From Vibrio neptunius (GTDB lineage: Bacteria > Pseudomonadota > Gammaproteobacteria > Enterobacterales > Vibrionaceae): a DNA stretch of 64,000 nucleotides. Every line of letters starts with the position of its first letter. The first letter of the stretch is position 1. The position numbers and the translations under genes were made by a program. A model generated the notes under the pieces. That model was not told where the DNA came from and did not search any database. It saw only the letters and a list, made by a program, of their open reading frames with translations. Positions 11,101 through 20,340 of the stretch are shown piece by piece. The stretch covers positions 1,674,001-1,738,000 of the forward strand of contig CP079859.1 in the NCBI GenBank assembly GCA_019339365.1, given 5' to 3'.

Positions 11101-11422
11101 TACTCACTACCTCGGCCAATGCATTCGTGAACTTTTGCACTACTGAAGCAATGAGAGGCCAATGAGAACTCGTCGAGTCAATCAAGCGCTTTTTGGAAAA
11201 TAGTTTGCGGCGAATATCACAAAAGCAAACTAAAGTTCAAAGCCTCAAATGGGCAAATGCACGGGTCAAAGCGTCAAAGTGAAGGGCGAATTTGGGTATA
11301 TGGTTGACTAAGCTCTATTTTAACTAGGCAGAATGCGGTAAAAGGCTGTCATTTCAACATTAGATAAGCCTACCTCTCACCGTTATAGTCATATGAGTTT
11401 CTGTTGATATTGGGTTTTGATT

Positions 11423-11878
11423 ATGAATGTTTTTTCTACTGATGCTTCAACGCTAAAGCATCCCCCTTGCGTTGCCAAGATAAAAGAAATTCACTCAGAG
11501 GGCAAGCAAGTGAGAGTTGAAATTCGTGGTAAGGCATGCGAGCAACCTACCTGGGCGGTGTTGGGCAAGCTTTTCACTTGTGCAGAGCTTCATTTGGCGA
11601 TAGATAACCAGCTCGATTGCCTCATAGAGTTTGTTGACGATGACCCGAGCATTCCGAGTCTGACCGATATTTACTTCTCCTTGCTGGGGCAAGAAGAGAT
11701 CATCATCAAAGCGGAACGGATGATTCTCGAAGGGAAGCAGGAATTGACGGTGATGTCCGGCGAGACTGAAACCAAATACAGTGACAATGATGGGCGCATT
11801 ACGACCAAGGCGACACATATCACGAGCCAAGCTGAGAAAGTCAACAGGATCAGAGGTTCAAAAATCGAACTGAACTGA
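11423..11878 (+). CDS. DUF6484-like T6SS-associated protein
   Basis: This is a soluble protein of about 151 aa. The first ~95 residues look like a small beta-barrel domain (VAKIKEIHSEGKQVRVEI ... CLIEFVDDD), followed by a short repetitive beta region (IIIKAERMILEGKQELTV). Such proteins commonly sit upstream of PAAR-like effectors in T6SS auxiliary clusters and resemble baseplate/spike accessory domains. ATG 11423 is preferred to the in-frame TTG at 11417; the Shine-Dalgarno sequence is weak. The stop lies 22 bases before the PAAR-like effector, so the two should be one operon. A role in loading or spike assembly is inferred from context. Confidence 0.55.
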   Translation: MNVFSTDASTLKHPPCVAKIKEIHSEGKQVRVEIRGKACEQPTWAVLGKLFTCAELHLAIDNQLDCLIEFVDDDPSIPSLTDIYFSLLGQEEIIIKAERMILEGKQELTVMSGETETKYSDNDGRITTKATHITSQAEKVNRIRGSKIELN

Positions 11879-11900
11879 CCGAGCTTAACAAGGAGTTGAT

Positions 11901-14900
11901 ATGCCAGTGACCATCAATGCGAACGGGTTGAGCATCGTTCATAAAGGCTCTGGCGGTGAGGCGAATGCCACATTGCCCGACGTTTGCCTGACCACCGTCG
12001 GCCCTGCTGTGGTTCCTATCCCTTATGGCAACAATGCCAAGTCGGCAGATTTGGTCGATGGCACCACAACGGTAACAGCAGACGGCGGCAACAGTATTGC
12101 GTTAAAGAGCAGTAAGTTCGCTAAGAGTACTGGTGATGCCGGTGGGGACAAAAAAGGCGTGGCATCGGGTACGATTGAATCCGAAGCCGAATTCATTTCC
12201 GCTTCACCGAATGTCATTATCGAGGGTAAGGGAGTGGCTAGGCTGTCTGACCAAATGACGATGAACAAGGGCAACACCATGTGCCTAGGTGGCGTTCAAA
12301 ACCCGTCAGTCACGGTTACCGAAGATGAAGAAGGCACTTACACCGTCTACGTTAAGGCCAGATACCCTGATGGCGTGCTGCTTAAAAATGCCGATTTTGA
12401 TATCACCGATGTTTCTGGCGGTGTATTGGCGCCCGGTCATTTTGCGGCATCTGGAAAAAGCAAAGTGTCTGGCTTAAAGCCCGGTCAAATCCAAATCCTT
12501 GTCAAAGAAAGTACCGACGAGTTTATCCCTAAGCCAGTTCGTATCACCAACCCTCATTATGTCTCAGACTACAGCGATGCTGACTTTTTTGATAGGTCCG
12601 CTGGGGGCCAACAAACCTTCTGGCAGCCAAAGCGTATTGCTCCGCCCGTAGAAGGTTGGGGGTTTATGGGGCCAAGTCTCACGGCTGATCGATACTTTGC
12701 CGATATTGTGAAGTTAGAAGTTAAAACCCATTTCAAAAAGCATCATCCAGAATTTAAGTTTGATGACCTGGCGGAATCGATTATCGCAGGCATTGAAAGC
12801 ATGTCTGACGAGAGTATGGACAGCGTCATCTCGTTTGGCTTGCCGATGATGATGGAAGCAGGCGAAATTCTCTCTGTCCTATATCGTTTACCTAAGCATG
12901 AAACGGCCGACCGTATGCTGGCCTACATGCGAGCACGTGGTAAAGGTAACCCGCAAACCTATTTGAAGGAATTCGACTGGAGCGGCGCGCAAAAAACCGT
13001 CGGGGGGATCTAGAAGCCTTACTTAAGAAAATTAAAGGCCGAGTTGAGTCTCTCAGCGCAGAAGCTGGCAAACTGAACTACGTATATTTGACGTCGGACG
13101 TTTTTGATAAGCACATCAGTACCATTAACACCTATGCTAAAAAACTCACTGATAACCTTTCTAGCGCCTTTAAACGATTAAAATCAAAATCTGACCTTCT
13201 ATTGAGCGATGTGTCGGAAGTGTCAGTGATACAGGCTGCCGACAACGTCTACTCTGCGGAAGCAGGAACGATTGAAGCGGTGGTTAATGCGATACAGAAA
13301 ATAGATCTAGAGGAGCAGAAGTGGATTAAGGTTCGTGCAATATATTCCGATCGTTGGCAGACACCTATCTATGCGCAAAACCTCAAAATAACCACTAACT
13401 CGGTGGTGCATAAAGAGAACGCCTCGCTCAATGCATTTCCTTTGAATAGTACAGAATCTGAAACCATAGATTTGGCTGTCGAAACCAATCAAGTTGAAGG
13501 TGGCGTAGCGGTATTTGACACATTAAAACCTACCACAGATATGGTGACTGCAGAGTTCGTAGGTGAGCCTGGTATTGAGGAACAAATAGTCAATATCCAA
13601 AACAGCGTTGAGGCAACACTTGATGGTGCATACAACGCACTTGTTGAGGATATGAAAGGGTTCCAACAACAATGGGATGAAGAAAGCTACTGGACTTTAG
13701 GTGATGGTGTGATTGACGGTGCCCAAGCTTGGGGCGCTGATATTGTTGATATGTTGTCTCCTAGTTTTTGGGGAGACGCTGCAACCACTATCTCAGATTT
13801 ATCTTCTTCTGCTGTCGATAAATTGGCGATTTATTCAGTCGATCAGTTCAATTCCATCACCAAGGCAATACTTAATGAGAAGGGGCAACTTATAAACCCG
13901 ACTTGGGTATTGGACACATTAGGAAGAGAGTTTGGATCATTCCAAAACAGTGTTTTTGAATCTGTCGATGAAGCGATAGAAGATGTCAGTAAGCTGTACG
14001 CGGAAAGCCAAGATGTGGTGCGAAAGTTAGAGTGTATTGCTAAGCATCGACAGGCGATTCTAGAACTGCCACAGAGAATCTCTAATGGTGATGTCGATGC
14101 GGTCGAAACCTTTGTAGACACGGTGTTGATGGAGCTTGACCCTGATTGGGCACAGGAAATAAAGAGCCATGAGCAGTTCCCTAATGCATTGGCAATCATA
14201 GAAGACCACGACACGATTCTGACTTATGTGACTTATCTGTCTTTAATGCTTGAGGCTATTCCACCTAATTTCTATTTCTACTACGGCGGTAAAGCGGGTA
14301 CCTATTTGATCCTTGAACTGATTCTCACCGTTGTGCTGGCTATTTGTACGTTAGGCACAGGAGTAGCGGCTCGTATCGCGACACTAGTAGCACGTTTTGC
14401 GGGAGGGGCTAAGAAGGTCAAGGGAATAAGAAATGCGGCCAAAGCATTGGATTCATTTATTAAGGCTGTGGAAAGCTTGATCAATGTACTGTCTGATTAT
14501 CAGGAGCTAGCGAAAAAACTGGTTAAACGCCCACTTGGAAAATTTAAAGGCAAGCCCGTTACAACCATGACTGCGAAAAAGAAAGCGGTGAAACGAGATG
14601 CAAGCTGTAGGCTTTGTCATTCCAACCAACATAAAACGCCGCGTTTTAAATTTGGTGAGTTAGAGTATATTTAAGGTGCAAAATGGGATATAGAGAATCA
14701 GTATTGGATTCGGCTGTAGAAGATCCAAATCATCCAATAAACCACGGTTTTCAAATGCAGGTACACCACCTTTTATCAAAGGCAGGTGTTAAAAAAACAG
14801 GCAAGGGTCCAAAATTGAAGTCTTACGGTTATGATATTAATTTGCCGGGTAATTTAGTCGCTTTACCTTGCACTTTGGAAGGCGCGTGTCATTTACAAGT

Positions 14901-15297
14901 TCAACTACATAGAGGTGATCACCCTGCTGTTATTGATACCAATGATAATGATAAGGAACACCCTAAGAGTTACCACATAGAAGTAACCGAGTTAGTAAAA
15001 GAGGCTTATAAGACCATAAGTAAACGTTGTGAAAAGCAGGATAACCCTGGTATTCAGCGCTATATGGATTACCACAGTTTGCTGATATTACGTAAGGTTC
15101 GTAGCTTTGAGTTGCCCTTAAGTAAAGTTGCCAATGCCTTTAAGCGTGGCGGGGTGGGGTGTTTGGGCGCCACAACAGTGCCAGAGCTATGGTTAAAGTT
15201 AAAGGCTAGCCCAAAAGAGTGTACATGCAATGGAAGAAAACATGATAAATTTAGTTCTTTCATAGAGATACCCTATAACCTAGAACGAGGAAAATAA
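11901..15297 (+). CDS. T6SS effector: DUF4150 PAAR-like N-terminus, C-terminal AHH nuclease toxin (two probable sequencing frameshifts)
   Basis: Three adjacent open frames join into one ~1132-aa effector if one base is restored in G6 at 13002-13007 and one in TTT at 14670-14672. The start is well supported by AAGGAG six bases before ATG 11901. Residues 1-140 are a DUF4150 PAAR-like domain (PDVCLTTVGPAVVPIPYGN; NTMCLGGVQNPS). The central ~700 residues contain acidic helical stretches and a hydrophobic segment (LILTVVLAICTLGTGVAARI). A CRLC pair then precedes the AHH/HNH-fold nuclease domain, with QVHHLLSKAG, GYDINLPGNLVALP and LQVQLHRGDHP. The His pair and later His are the expected metal/catalytic residues. 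The predicted role is killing neighbouring bacteria by DNA cleavage after T6SS delivery. From memory, V. parahaemolyticus VP1415/VP1416 has the same PAAR-AHH plan. Immunity genes follow at once. Confidence 0.75.
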
Positions 15298-15299
15298 CT

Positions 15300-15935
15300 T
15301 TGAGTACGTTGAATATTTATGATGAATCTTACTATATTATATTTCCAGACTATGAATTTGAGGACTATGACAATGACCTCACCCCAACTCAATATACCGC
15401 CAACACTAATTGGGACTTTGAAAAGCTTAACTTTGGTATAAAGCCACTTACCTTTGTCTCCGATAATGATAATTTGGACTTTTTGCAGCAAGATTACGCT
15501 CTAGCATTTAACGTTCCGAACTTTGTCGTCACAAACAAACTCAAAGAGCTGCTGGAAGATGGCCTTTACGGCAGTCAGTTTTTTCCAGCAATTATTCAAG
15601 ATGAGAACAATAATGCGGTTGAAGGCCTCTGGGCACTGAATACTTTTGATGACTTAGATTGTATCGATCTAAAAAGAAGTCAATTCTATATGCCAAGTGA
15701 TGGAAGTAAGGACATTGATGGGTTTGCTATTAAACCAGATATGGATAATTACCGACTTCGAGAAGATGTGCTGGATGCTATTCCAGAAAACGAACGTTTA
15801 ATTTTTCAGCTCGGAAATACATCAAGAGGAAAAATCTTTTTTCATCAAAAAGTCGTCGATATTTTTAAAAGATACGATGTTAAAGGCATAAAATTCTTTA
15901 AAGTCAGTGAATTTGAGTATGGGGACCAACATTAA
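15300..15935 (+). CDS. Immunity protein 1 (Imm11/DUF1629-like), subfamily A
   Basis: This 211-aa acidic cytosolic protein begins at TTG 15300, two bases after the AHH effector's stop. GAGGA eight bases upstream supports the start, and no in-frame ATG occurs before the body of the protein. Family marks shared by all nine paralogues are an N-terminal YY motif (DESYYIIFPD), LFG/NFGIKPLTF, a central FFPAII, a LDC.D..RS stretch, LRxDVLDAIPExERLIF and a final G(I/F)xFFKxSE. The layout resembles Imm11/DUF1629-type immunity proteins. As the gene directly behind the intact toxin, it is the likely cognate antitoxin of the AHH nuclease. Confidence 0.7.
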   Translation: MSTLNIYDESYYIIFPDYEFEDYDNDLTPTQYTANTNWDFEKLNFGIKPLTFVSDNDNLDFLQQDYALAFNVPNFVVTNKLKELLEDGLYGSQFFPAIIQDENNNAVEGLWALNTFDDLDCIDLKRSQFYMPSDGSKDIDGFAIKPDMDNYRLREDVLDAIPENERLIFQLGNTSRGKIFFHQKVVDIFKRYDVKGIKFFKVSEFEYGDQH

Positions 15936-16188
15936 AAATTCGTGACCCAAAAGACAACTAATATTATTGAGCTTGATATGAGATGCTCCAGAGCGTTAGA
16001 TATACGTCTCACCCAATGAGGAAGCAGGGTGAGAGCATACTAACTTAATCGTTCAATCCGCAAACATATTGGTCGATTTTCAAACTGAGGAGTTTGTATT
16101 TTCTCGGCAGTTTTCGGGAAATTCGACTTAGATTTTAAGCTCGAATACAGCTTGATTAAGAAGTGAGCGAAGTGTGATCCCGCCCTGC
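15936..16188. other. Gene-free spacer between immunity genes 1 and 2
   Basis: No credible gene is visible. A possible hairpin (CACCC/GGGTG, about 16011-16034) is the only structure noticed. It may be a remnant of recombined material. Confidence 0.3.
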
Positions 16189-16274
16189 CTAAGGTAGTAC
16201 GATGAGTCAAGGCGATATTGTATTTAAAAGCCACGGTGAAGATTAATAAGTCACCTAGCAAGAGGAAAATAACT
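16189..16274 (+). repeat. 86-base leader repeat, copy 1 (upstream of immunity gene 2)
   Basis: This is nearly identical to 18024-18109 (two or three differences). It contains a 14-codon mini-ORF (MSQGDIVFKSHGED) and ends in the same GAGGAAAATAA Shine-Dalgarno segment that precedes immunity gene 1, where it also encodes the toxin's last residues. Confidence 0.8.
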
Positions 16275-16918
16275 TTGAGTGCGTTGAATATTTACGATGA
16301 GTCTTATTATATTATATTTCCCGATGATGATTTTGAAGAATATGATAATGACCTCACCCCAACTCAATATACCGCCAACACTCATTGGTATTTTGAAAAG
16401 CTGAACTTTGGTATAAAGCCACTTACCTTTGTCTCTGATAATGAGAATTTGGATTTTTGCTGCAAGATTACGCGATAGCATTTAACGTTCCGAACTTTGT
16501 CGTCACAACCAAACTCAAAGAACTGCTCGAAGATGGCCTTTATGGCAGTCAGTTTTTTCCAGCAATTATTCAAGATGAGAACAATAATGCGGTTGAAGGC
16601 CTCTGGGCACTGAATACTTTTGATGACTTAGACTGTGTAGATTTTAAAAGAAGTCAATATTTTATGCCAGGGGATGGAACCAAGGAAATTGATGGGTTTA
16701 CTATTAAACCAGATATGGATAACTATCGATTTAGAGAAGATGTGTTCGATGCCATACCAGAAGATGAACGCTTAATTTTTCAAGTGGGAAATACAACAAC
16801 CGGAGAAATTTTTGTTCATCAAAAAGTCGTCGATATTTTTAAAAAGTATGATGTTAAAGGTATTCGGTTCTTTAAAACGAGTGAGTATCATGTCGGCGAT
16901 GAGTTCAACGTTTTTTAA
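16275..16918 (+). CDS. Immunity protein 2, subfamily A (probable sequencing frameshift)
   Basis: This is a close paralogue of immunity proteins 1 and 4. It starts at TTG 16275 behind the same GAGGA. The frame breaks at T5 (16454-16458): the first part ends NENLDFCCKITR and the second resumes LQDYAIAFNVPNFVVTTKL. The sister gene has one more T here, so one added base gives a full ~214-aa protein. The C-terminal part is fully conserved (FREDVFDAIPEDERLIF; GIRFFKTSEYHVGDE). It is likely functional if the indel is an assembly error. Its specificity relative to copy 1 is unknown. Confidence 0.65.
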
Positions 16919-16987
16919 GCGGTATGCTTGCTTAATAAGGTGTCACCCACTTACTTTAGCATCAAGAGTTGGGCGTTTATTCTTTTA

Positions 16988-17377
16988 GAAGTTCAGTTAC
17001 ATCGTGGGAATCACACATCCTCCTCAAATGATGACGATGATGAGCACGACGAGCCGTATCACGCCCATGCAACAAGGTTGATGATAAAGGCCATGGAATT
17101 AATTGAGAAGAATTGTGAAGAAGGTAACTCAAAAAAGGTCCAAAATTGCTTAGATAAAAAAAGTAGCACGATACTAGGAGACATTAAAACGTATCGTATT
17201 AGGTTGACTAGAGTACATAGATATTTTAAAAGTGGTGAGGTGGGGTGTAACGGGTTAGGGAAAAAAGCAGGTAAGTTTAGTATTGACGATTTAGTTGATT
17301 CAAATGATGTTAACACCCACTGTTGTGATAGAAATCATACCGAATTTAAGTTTTTTAAAAAAGAAAATATGACTTAG
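16988..17377 (+). pseudogene. Displaced C-terminal tail of a second AHH toxin
   Basis: From GAAGTTCAG at 16988 the protein aligns with the last part of the AHH effector: VQLHRGNH (compare VQLHRGDH), then an acidic loop, PYHAHATRLM, GDIKTYRIRLTRVHRYFKSGEVGCNG and CCDRNHTEFKFF (compare CNGRKHDKF). The VHH motif, the DIN motif and everything N-terminal are missing, and the sequence before 16988 is unrelated. It is therefore the orphan tail of a divergent toxin, brought in with the immunity gene that starts 16 bases downstream. It could serve as donor sequence for swapping the effector tip. Confidence 0.7.
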
Positions 17378-17392
17378 AAGTTGGAAAGTAGA

Positions 17393-17964
17393 ATGAAATA
17401 CGATCAAGACTACTACATTATGAGCCCAGACTATGACGTTGCAGGGTATTCTGTAATACCTTCTGCTTCAACCGGTCTACGTAGGTTTCATTACCGTGAA
17501 CTTGTCTATGGTGAGCCTGCATTGAGGTTTAGTACCAAGAATAGCCAAAAGTTATATGATGATGTGGAAATGTTATTCTGCACGCCTAGCTTTATTATAT
17601 CTGAAGATCTAAAAGAGGTTTTTGATGACGGCGTTTATGGCGGAAAACTGTATCCGGCAATAATAAACAACACTAAACATAATTACTTTCTAATTAATAT
17701 ATATAAAGCTCTCGATTGTTGGGATAGAAATCGCTCAGTTTATGAGCATGATGATCCTGATGATGAACCACATGTTATAAAATACAGCCTTAATGATGCT
17801 GTTCTCGATGAAATTCCAGAGTCAGAGAGATTGGTCTTTAAGATGGGGGAGATGATTTAGCTCCGATAGTTGTACATAAAAAAATTAAGAGGAAACTGGA
17901 GAGAAAAATTCCTTATCTCAAATTCTATTCCATTGAAAGTTATCAACTTGGGGATGAGTACTAA
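17393..17964 (+). CDS. Immunity protein 3, divergent subfamily D, partner of the orphan AHH tail (probable sequencing frameshift)
   Basis: Starts at ATG 17393 (MKYDQDYYIMSPDYDV). An in-frame TTG at 17381 is less likely. The frame stops early at GEMI. Restoring one G in G5 (17845-17849) gives MGGDDLAPIVVHKK and a normal family ending, FYSIESYQLGDEY, at 17962-17964, for ~190 aa. It shares the YY start, the DGVYGGKLYPAII block and LDEIPESERLVF with its neighbours but is clearly the most divergent. Position right behind the displaced AHH tail suggests it protects against that variant toxin. Confidence 0.6.
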
Positions 17965-18023
17965 AGAATATAATGGTTTTCTGATTCATTTATCGCAGAA
18001 CACCAAAACCATAACATGGATAA

Positions 18024-18109
18024 CTAAGGTAGTACGATGATTCAAGGCGATATTGTATTTAAAAGCCACGGTGAAGATTAATAAGTCACCTAGCAAGAGG
18101 AAAATAATT
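18024..18109 (+). repeat. 86-base leader repeat, copy 2 (upstream of immunity gene 4)
   Basis: Direct repeat of 16189-16274, 1835 bases apart, including the mini-ORF and the GAGGA ribosome-binding segment. Confidence 0.8.
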
Positions 18110-18745
18110 TTGAGTGCGTTGAATATTTACGATGAGTCTTATTATATTATATTCCCGGATTATGAATTTGAGGACTATGACAATGACCTCACCCCAACTC
18201 AATATACCGCCAATACTCATTGGAAGTTTGAAAAGCTGACCTTTGGTATAAAGCCACTTACCTTTGTCTCCGATAATGATAATTTGGACTTTTTGCAGCA
18301 AGATTACGCTCTAGCATTTAACGTAAAGAACTTTGTCGTCACAACCAAACTTAAAGAACTTCTGGAAGATGGCCTTTACGGCAGTCAGTTTTTTCCAGCA
18401 ATTATTCCAGATGAGAACAATAATTCGGTTGAAGGCCTCTGGGCACTGAATACTTTTGATGACTTAGACTGTGTTGATCTAAAAAGAAGTCAATTTTATA
18501 TGCCAGGTGATGGGACCACAGAAATTGATGGCTTTACAATTAGCCCTCATATGAGTAATTACCGATTTCGAGAAGATGTGTTCGATGCGATTCCAGAAAA
18601 CGAACGCTTAATTTTTCAATTGGGAAATACAACAACCGGAGAAATTTTTGTTCATCAAAAAGTCGTCGATATTTTTAAAAAGCATAATGTTAAAGGTATT
18701 CGGTTCTTTAAAGCGAGTGAGTATCATGTCGGTGATGAGTTCTAA
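18110..18745 (+). CDS. Immunity protein 4, subfamily A
   Basis: This is an intact paralogue of immunity proteins 1 and 2 (~211 aa) starting at TTG 18110 with the same GAGGA upstream. An upstream in-frame ATG at 18053 would read through the repeated leader and is not needed. The body is nearly the same as copies 1 and 2 (FPDYEFEDYDNDLTPTQY). Substitutions are scattered in the middle: VKNFVVTTKL for VPNFVV, and TISPHMSNYRF for KPDMDNYRL. The leader repeat shows that it and copy 2 arose by duplication of one unit. Confidence 0.7.
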   Translation: MSALNIYDESYYIIFPDYEFEDYDNDLTPTQYTANTHWKFEKLTFGIKPLTFVSDNDNLDFLQQDYALAFNVKNFVVTTKLKELLEDGLYGSQFFPAIIPDENNNSVEGLWALNTFDDLDCVDLKRSQFYMPGDGTTEIDGFTISPHMSNYRFREDVFDAIPENERLIFQLGNTTTGEIFVHQKVVDIFKKHNVKGIRFFKASEYHVGDEF

Positions 18746-18796
18746 AATAGCAGCACTGCATTTTTTCTGAAAGGTTAAATTACCCAAGATAGAACA

Positions 18797-18895
18797 ATGA
18801 GCCAATATAACCATCAATCCTGCTTGAGCAAGACATACCAACCAGATGGATCTATCGATTTCGACAATACTTGGACGTTTGAGAGAGGCATATGA
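18797..18895 (+). CDS. 32-codon ORF, possible fossil toxin end overlapping immunity gene 5
   Basis: It reads MSQYNHQSCLSKTYQ...NTWTFERGI and its stop TGA overlaps the ATG of the next gene (ATGA). Such overlap is normal between a toxin end and its immunity gene. No domain is recognisable. It could equally be a chance frame. Confidence 0.3.
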   Translation: MSQYNHQSCLSKTYQPDGSIDFDNTWTFERGI

Positions 18896-19503
18896 ATAAC
18901 TACGAAGATATTTACTACATTGCTAAAACGGTTGCTTTTCAAGAAAACTTTCTAGAACTCCAAGCAACAAAAAATACAGGAGTACGCAATCATACTTATA
19001 AAAAGCTTGATTTTGGTGACGGTCCGGTTTTTTTTGAAAATGGCTTTAAAGGTTTAGTCCCTTTCAATCTGACAGACGGTCAATTTGATGGACTCTACCC
19101 AGTGGTGTCCTTGAAAGTCGCGTCTGTTATTCGATATCACAATATTGATGGTTTCCAGCTCTTTCCCGCGGTGATTATTGGTGATGATGGTAAGTGGCAT
19201 AAGGATTTTTACTTTTTTAACTTTTACTCTCCTTTAGACTGTGTTGATTTTGAAAATAGTGATGTCCGTGAATATAAGCCCAATGCTAGATACAATGAGG
19301 TGATAAGTTACAAACTGCGGAGCGATGTGCTGGATGGTATCCCAGAAGAAAACCGCCTGATGATCAAACTGGCTCGTGTCCAAGGTGGCGCCTTGATTTT
19401 CCACAAAAAAATAGTCGATGCATTAGCCCGCTTCGACGTTGAAGCTTTCCAGTTTTTTAAACTCAGTGAATACGAACTGGACATGGAATATCGCATGGGT
19501 TAA
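18892..19503 (+). CDS. Immunity protein 5, subfamily B
   Basis: This 203-aa Imm11/DUF1629-like paralogue begins MNNYEDIYYIAKTV and carries the family blocks VFFENGFKG, YPVVSLKVASVI, GFQLFPAVIIGDD, CVDFENSD, DGIPEENRL and FQFFKLSEYEL. It differs strongly from subfamily A but shares its length and block order. A stem-loop terminator follows, so genes 1-5 may form one transcriptional group and genes 6-9 another. Confidence 0.65.
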   Translation: MNNYEDIYYIAKTVAFQENFLELQATKNTGVRNHTYKKLDFGDGPVFFENGFKGLVPFNLTDGQFDGLYPVVSLKVASVIRYHNIDGFQLFPAVIIGDDGKWHKDFYFFNFYSPLDCVDFENSDVREYKPNARYNEVISYKLRSDVLDGIPEENRLMIKLARVQGGALIFHKKIVDALARFDVEAFQFFKLSEYELDMEYRMG

Positions 19504-19545
19504 GTGGACTCACATTGATTGAGCATATTTAGCAAAAGGGATAAT

Positions 19546-19578
19546 GAGGGAGCACACAAAATGCTCCCTATTTTAATC
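19546..19578 (+). terminator. Terminator after immunity gene 5
   Basis: GGGAGCA (19548-19554) pairs with TGCTCCC (19562-19568) and is followed by TATTTTAATCTTT. Confidence 0.65.
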
Positions 19579-19716
19579 TTTAGGCTTGGAGTCTCTCACT
19601 TGGTATTTGTGTTAGTTGAAGTCAGGGGCCTGTCCTGATAACGGATAACGATTGCTGCTGTTAATCATAGATACTGCTATAGATTTTCCACAAAACTGGG
19701 ATTTGAAGAGAAAAAT

Positions 19717-20331
19717 ATGAAAAACTACGAGCAAGAGTACTTTATTTTAAAAAGAGTCCCTTACCGTGAAAAGTTTCTGTCACTGCGAGCAACGTTAGAT
19801 ACAGGAAGAAGAAATCATACGTACGAGCGGTTAGATTACGGTGATGGTCCTGTTTTTTTTGAAAATGGCTTTAAAGGCGAAGTCCCTTTCTACCTGACAG
19901 ACGGTCAATTTGATGGAATCTATCCAGTGGTGTCCTTGAAAGTCGCGTCTGTTATTCGAGAGTACAATATTGATGGTTTCCAGCTCTTTCCCGCGGTGAT
20001 TATTGGTGATGATGGCAAGTGGCATGAGGAATTTTACTTTTTTAACTTTTACGCTCCTTTAGACTGTGTCGATTTTGAAAATAGTGATGTCGATGAGTAT
20101 GAGCCCAATGCTAGATACAATGAGGTGATAAGTTACAAACTGCGGAGCGATGTGCTGGATGGTATACCAGAAGAAAACCGCCTAATTATCAAACTGGCTC
20201 GTGTCGAAGGTGGTGCACTGATTTTCCACCAAAAAATAGTCAATGCATTAGCCCGCTTCGATGTTGAAGCTTTCCAGTTTTTCAAACTCAGTGAATACGA
20301 ACTGGGCATGGAATATCGAATGGGTTCCTGA
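19717..20331 (+). CDS. Immunity protein 6, subfamily B
   Basis: This 204-aa paralogue begins MKNYEQEYFILKRV, with GAAGAG upstream of ATG 19717. From about residue 45 onward it is almost identical to immunity protein 8. Its first ~40 residues differ from both 5 and 8. The 213 bases before it probably carry a separate promoter, since a terminator precedes them. The next immunity gene begins 9 bases after its stop. Confidence 0.65.
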   Translation: MKNYEQEYFILKRVPYREKFLSLRATLDTGRRNHTYERLDYGDGPVFFENGFKGEVPFYLTDGQFDGIYPVVSLKVASVIREYNIDGFQLFPAVIIGDDGKWHEEFYFFNFYAPLDCVDFENSDVDEYEPNARYNEVISYKLRSDVLDGIPEENRLIIKLARVEGGALIFHQKIVNALARFDVEAFQFFKLSEYELGMEYRMGS

Positions 20332-20340
20332 GATAACAAT

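Noticed and set aside
10934..11146. 70-codon frame after the OMP gene
   Set aside because: It begins inside the terminator hairpin, covers the decayed PCC-gene fragment and lacks a ribosome-binding site and protein-like composition.
11495..11830. 111-codon antisense frame inside the DUF6484-like gene
   Set aside because: Shadow of the sense gene; no start signal or family features.
16040..16261. Possible transposase remnant on the minus strand between immunity genes
   Set aside because: No transposase motif, no terminal inverted repeats or target duplication could be found.
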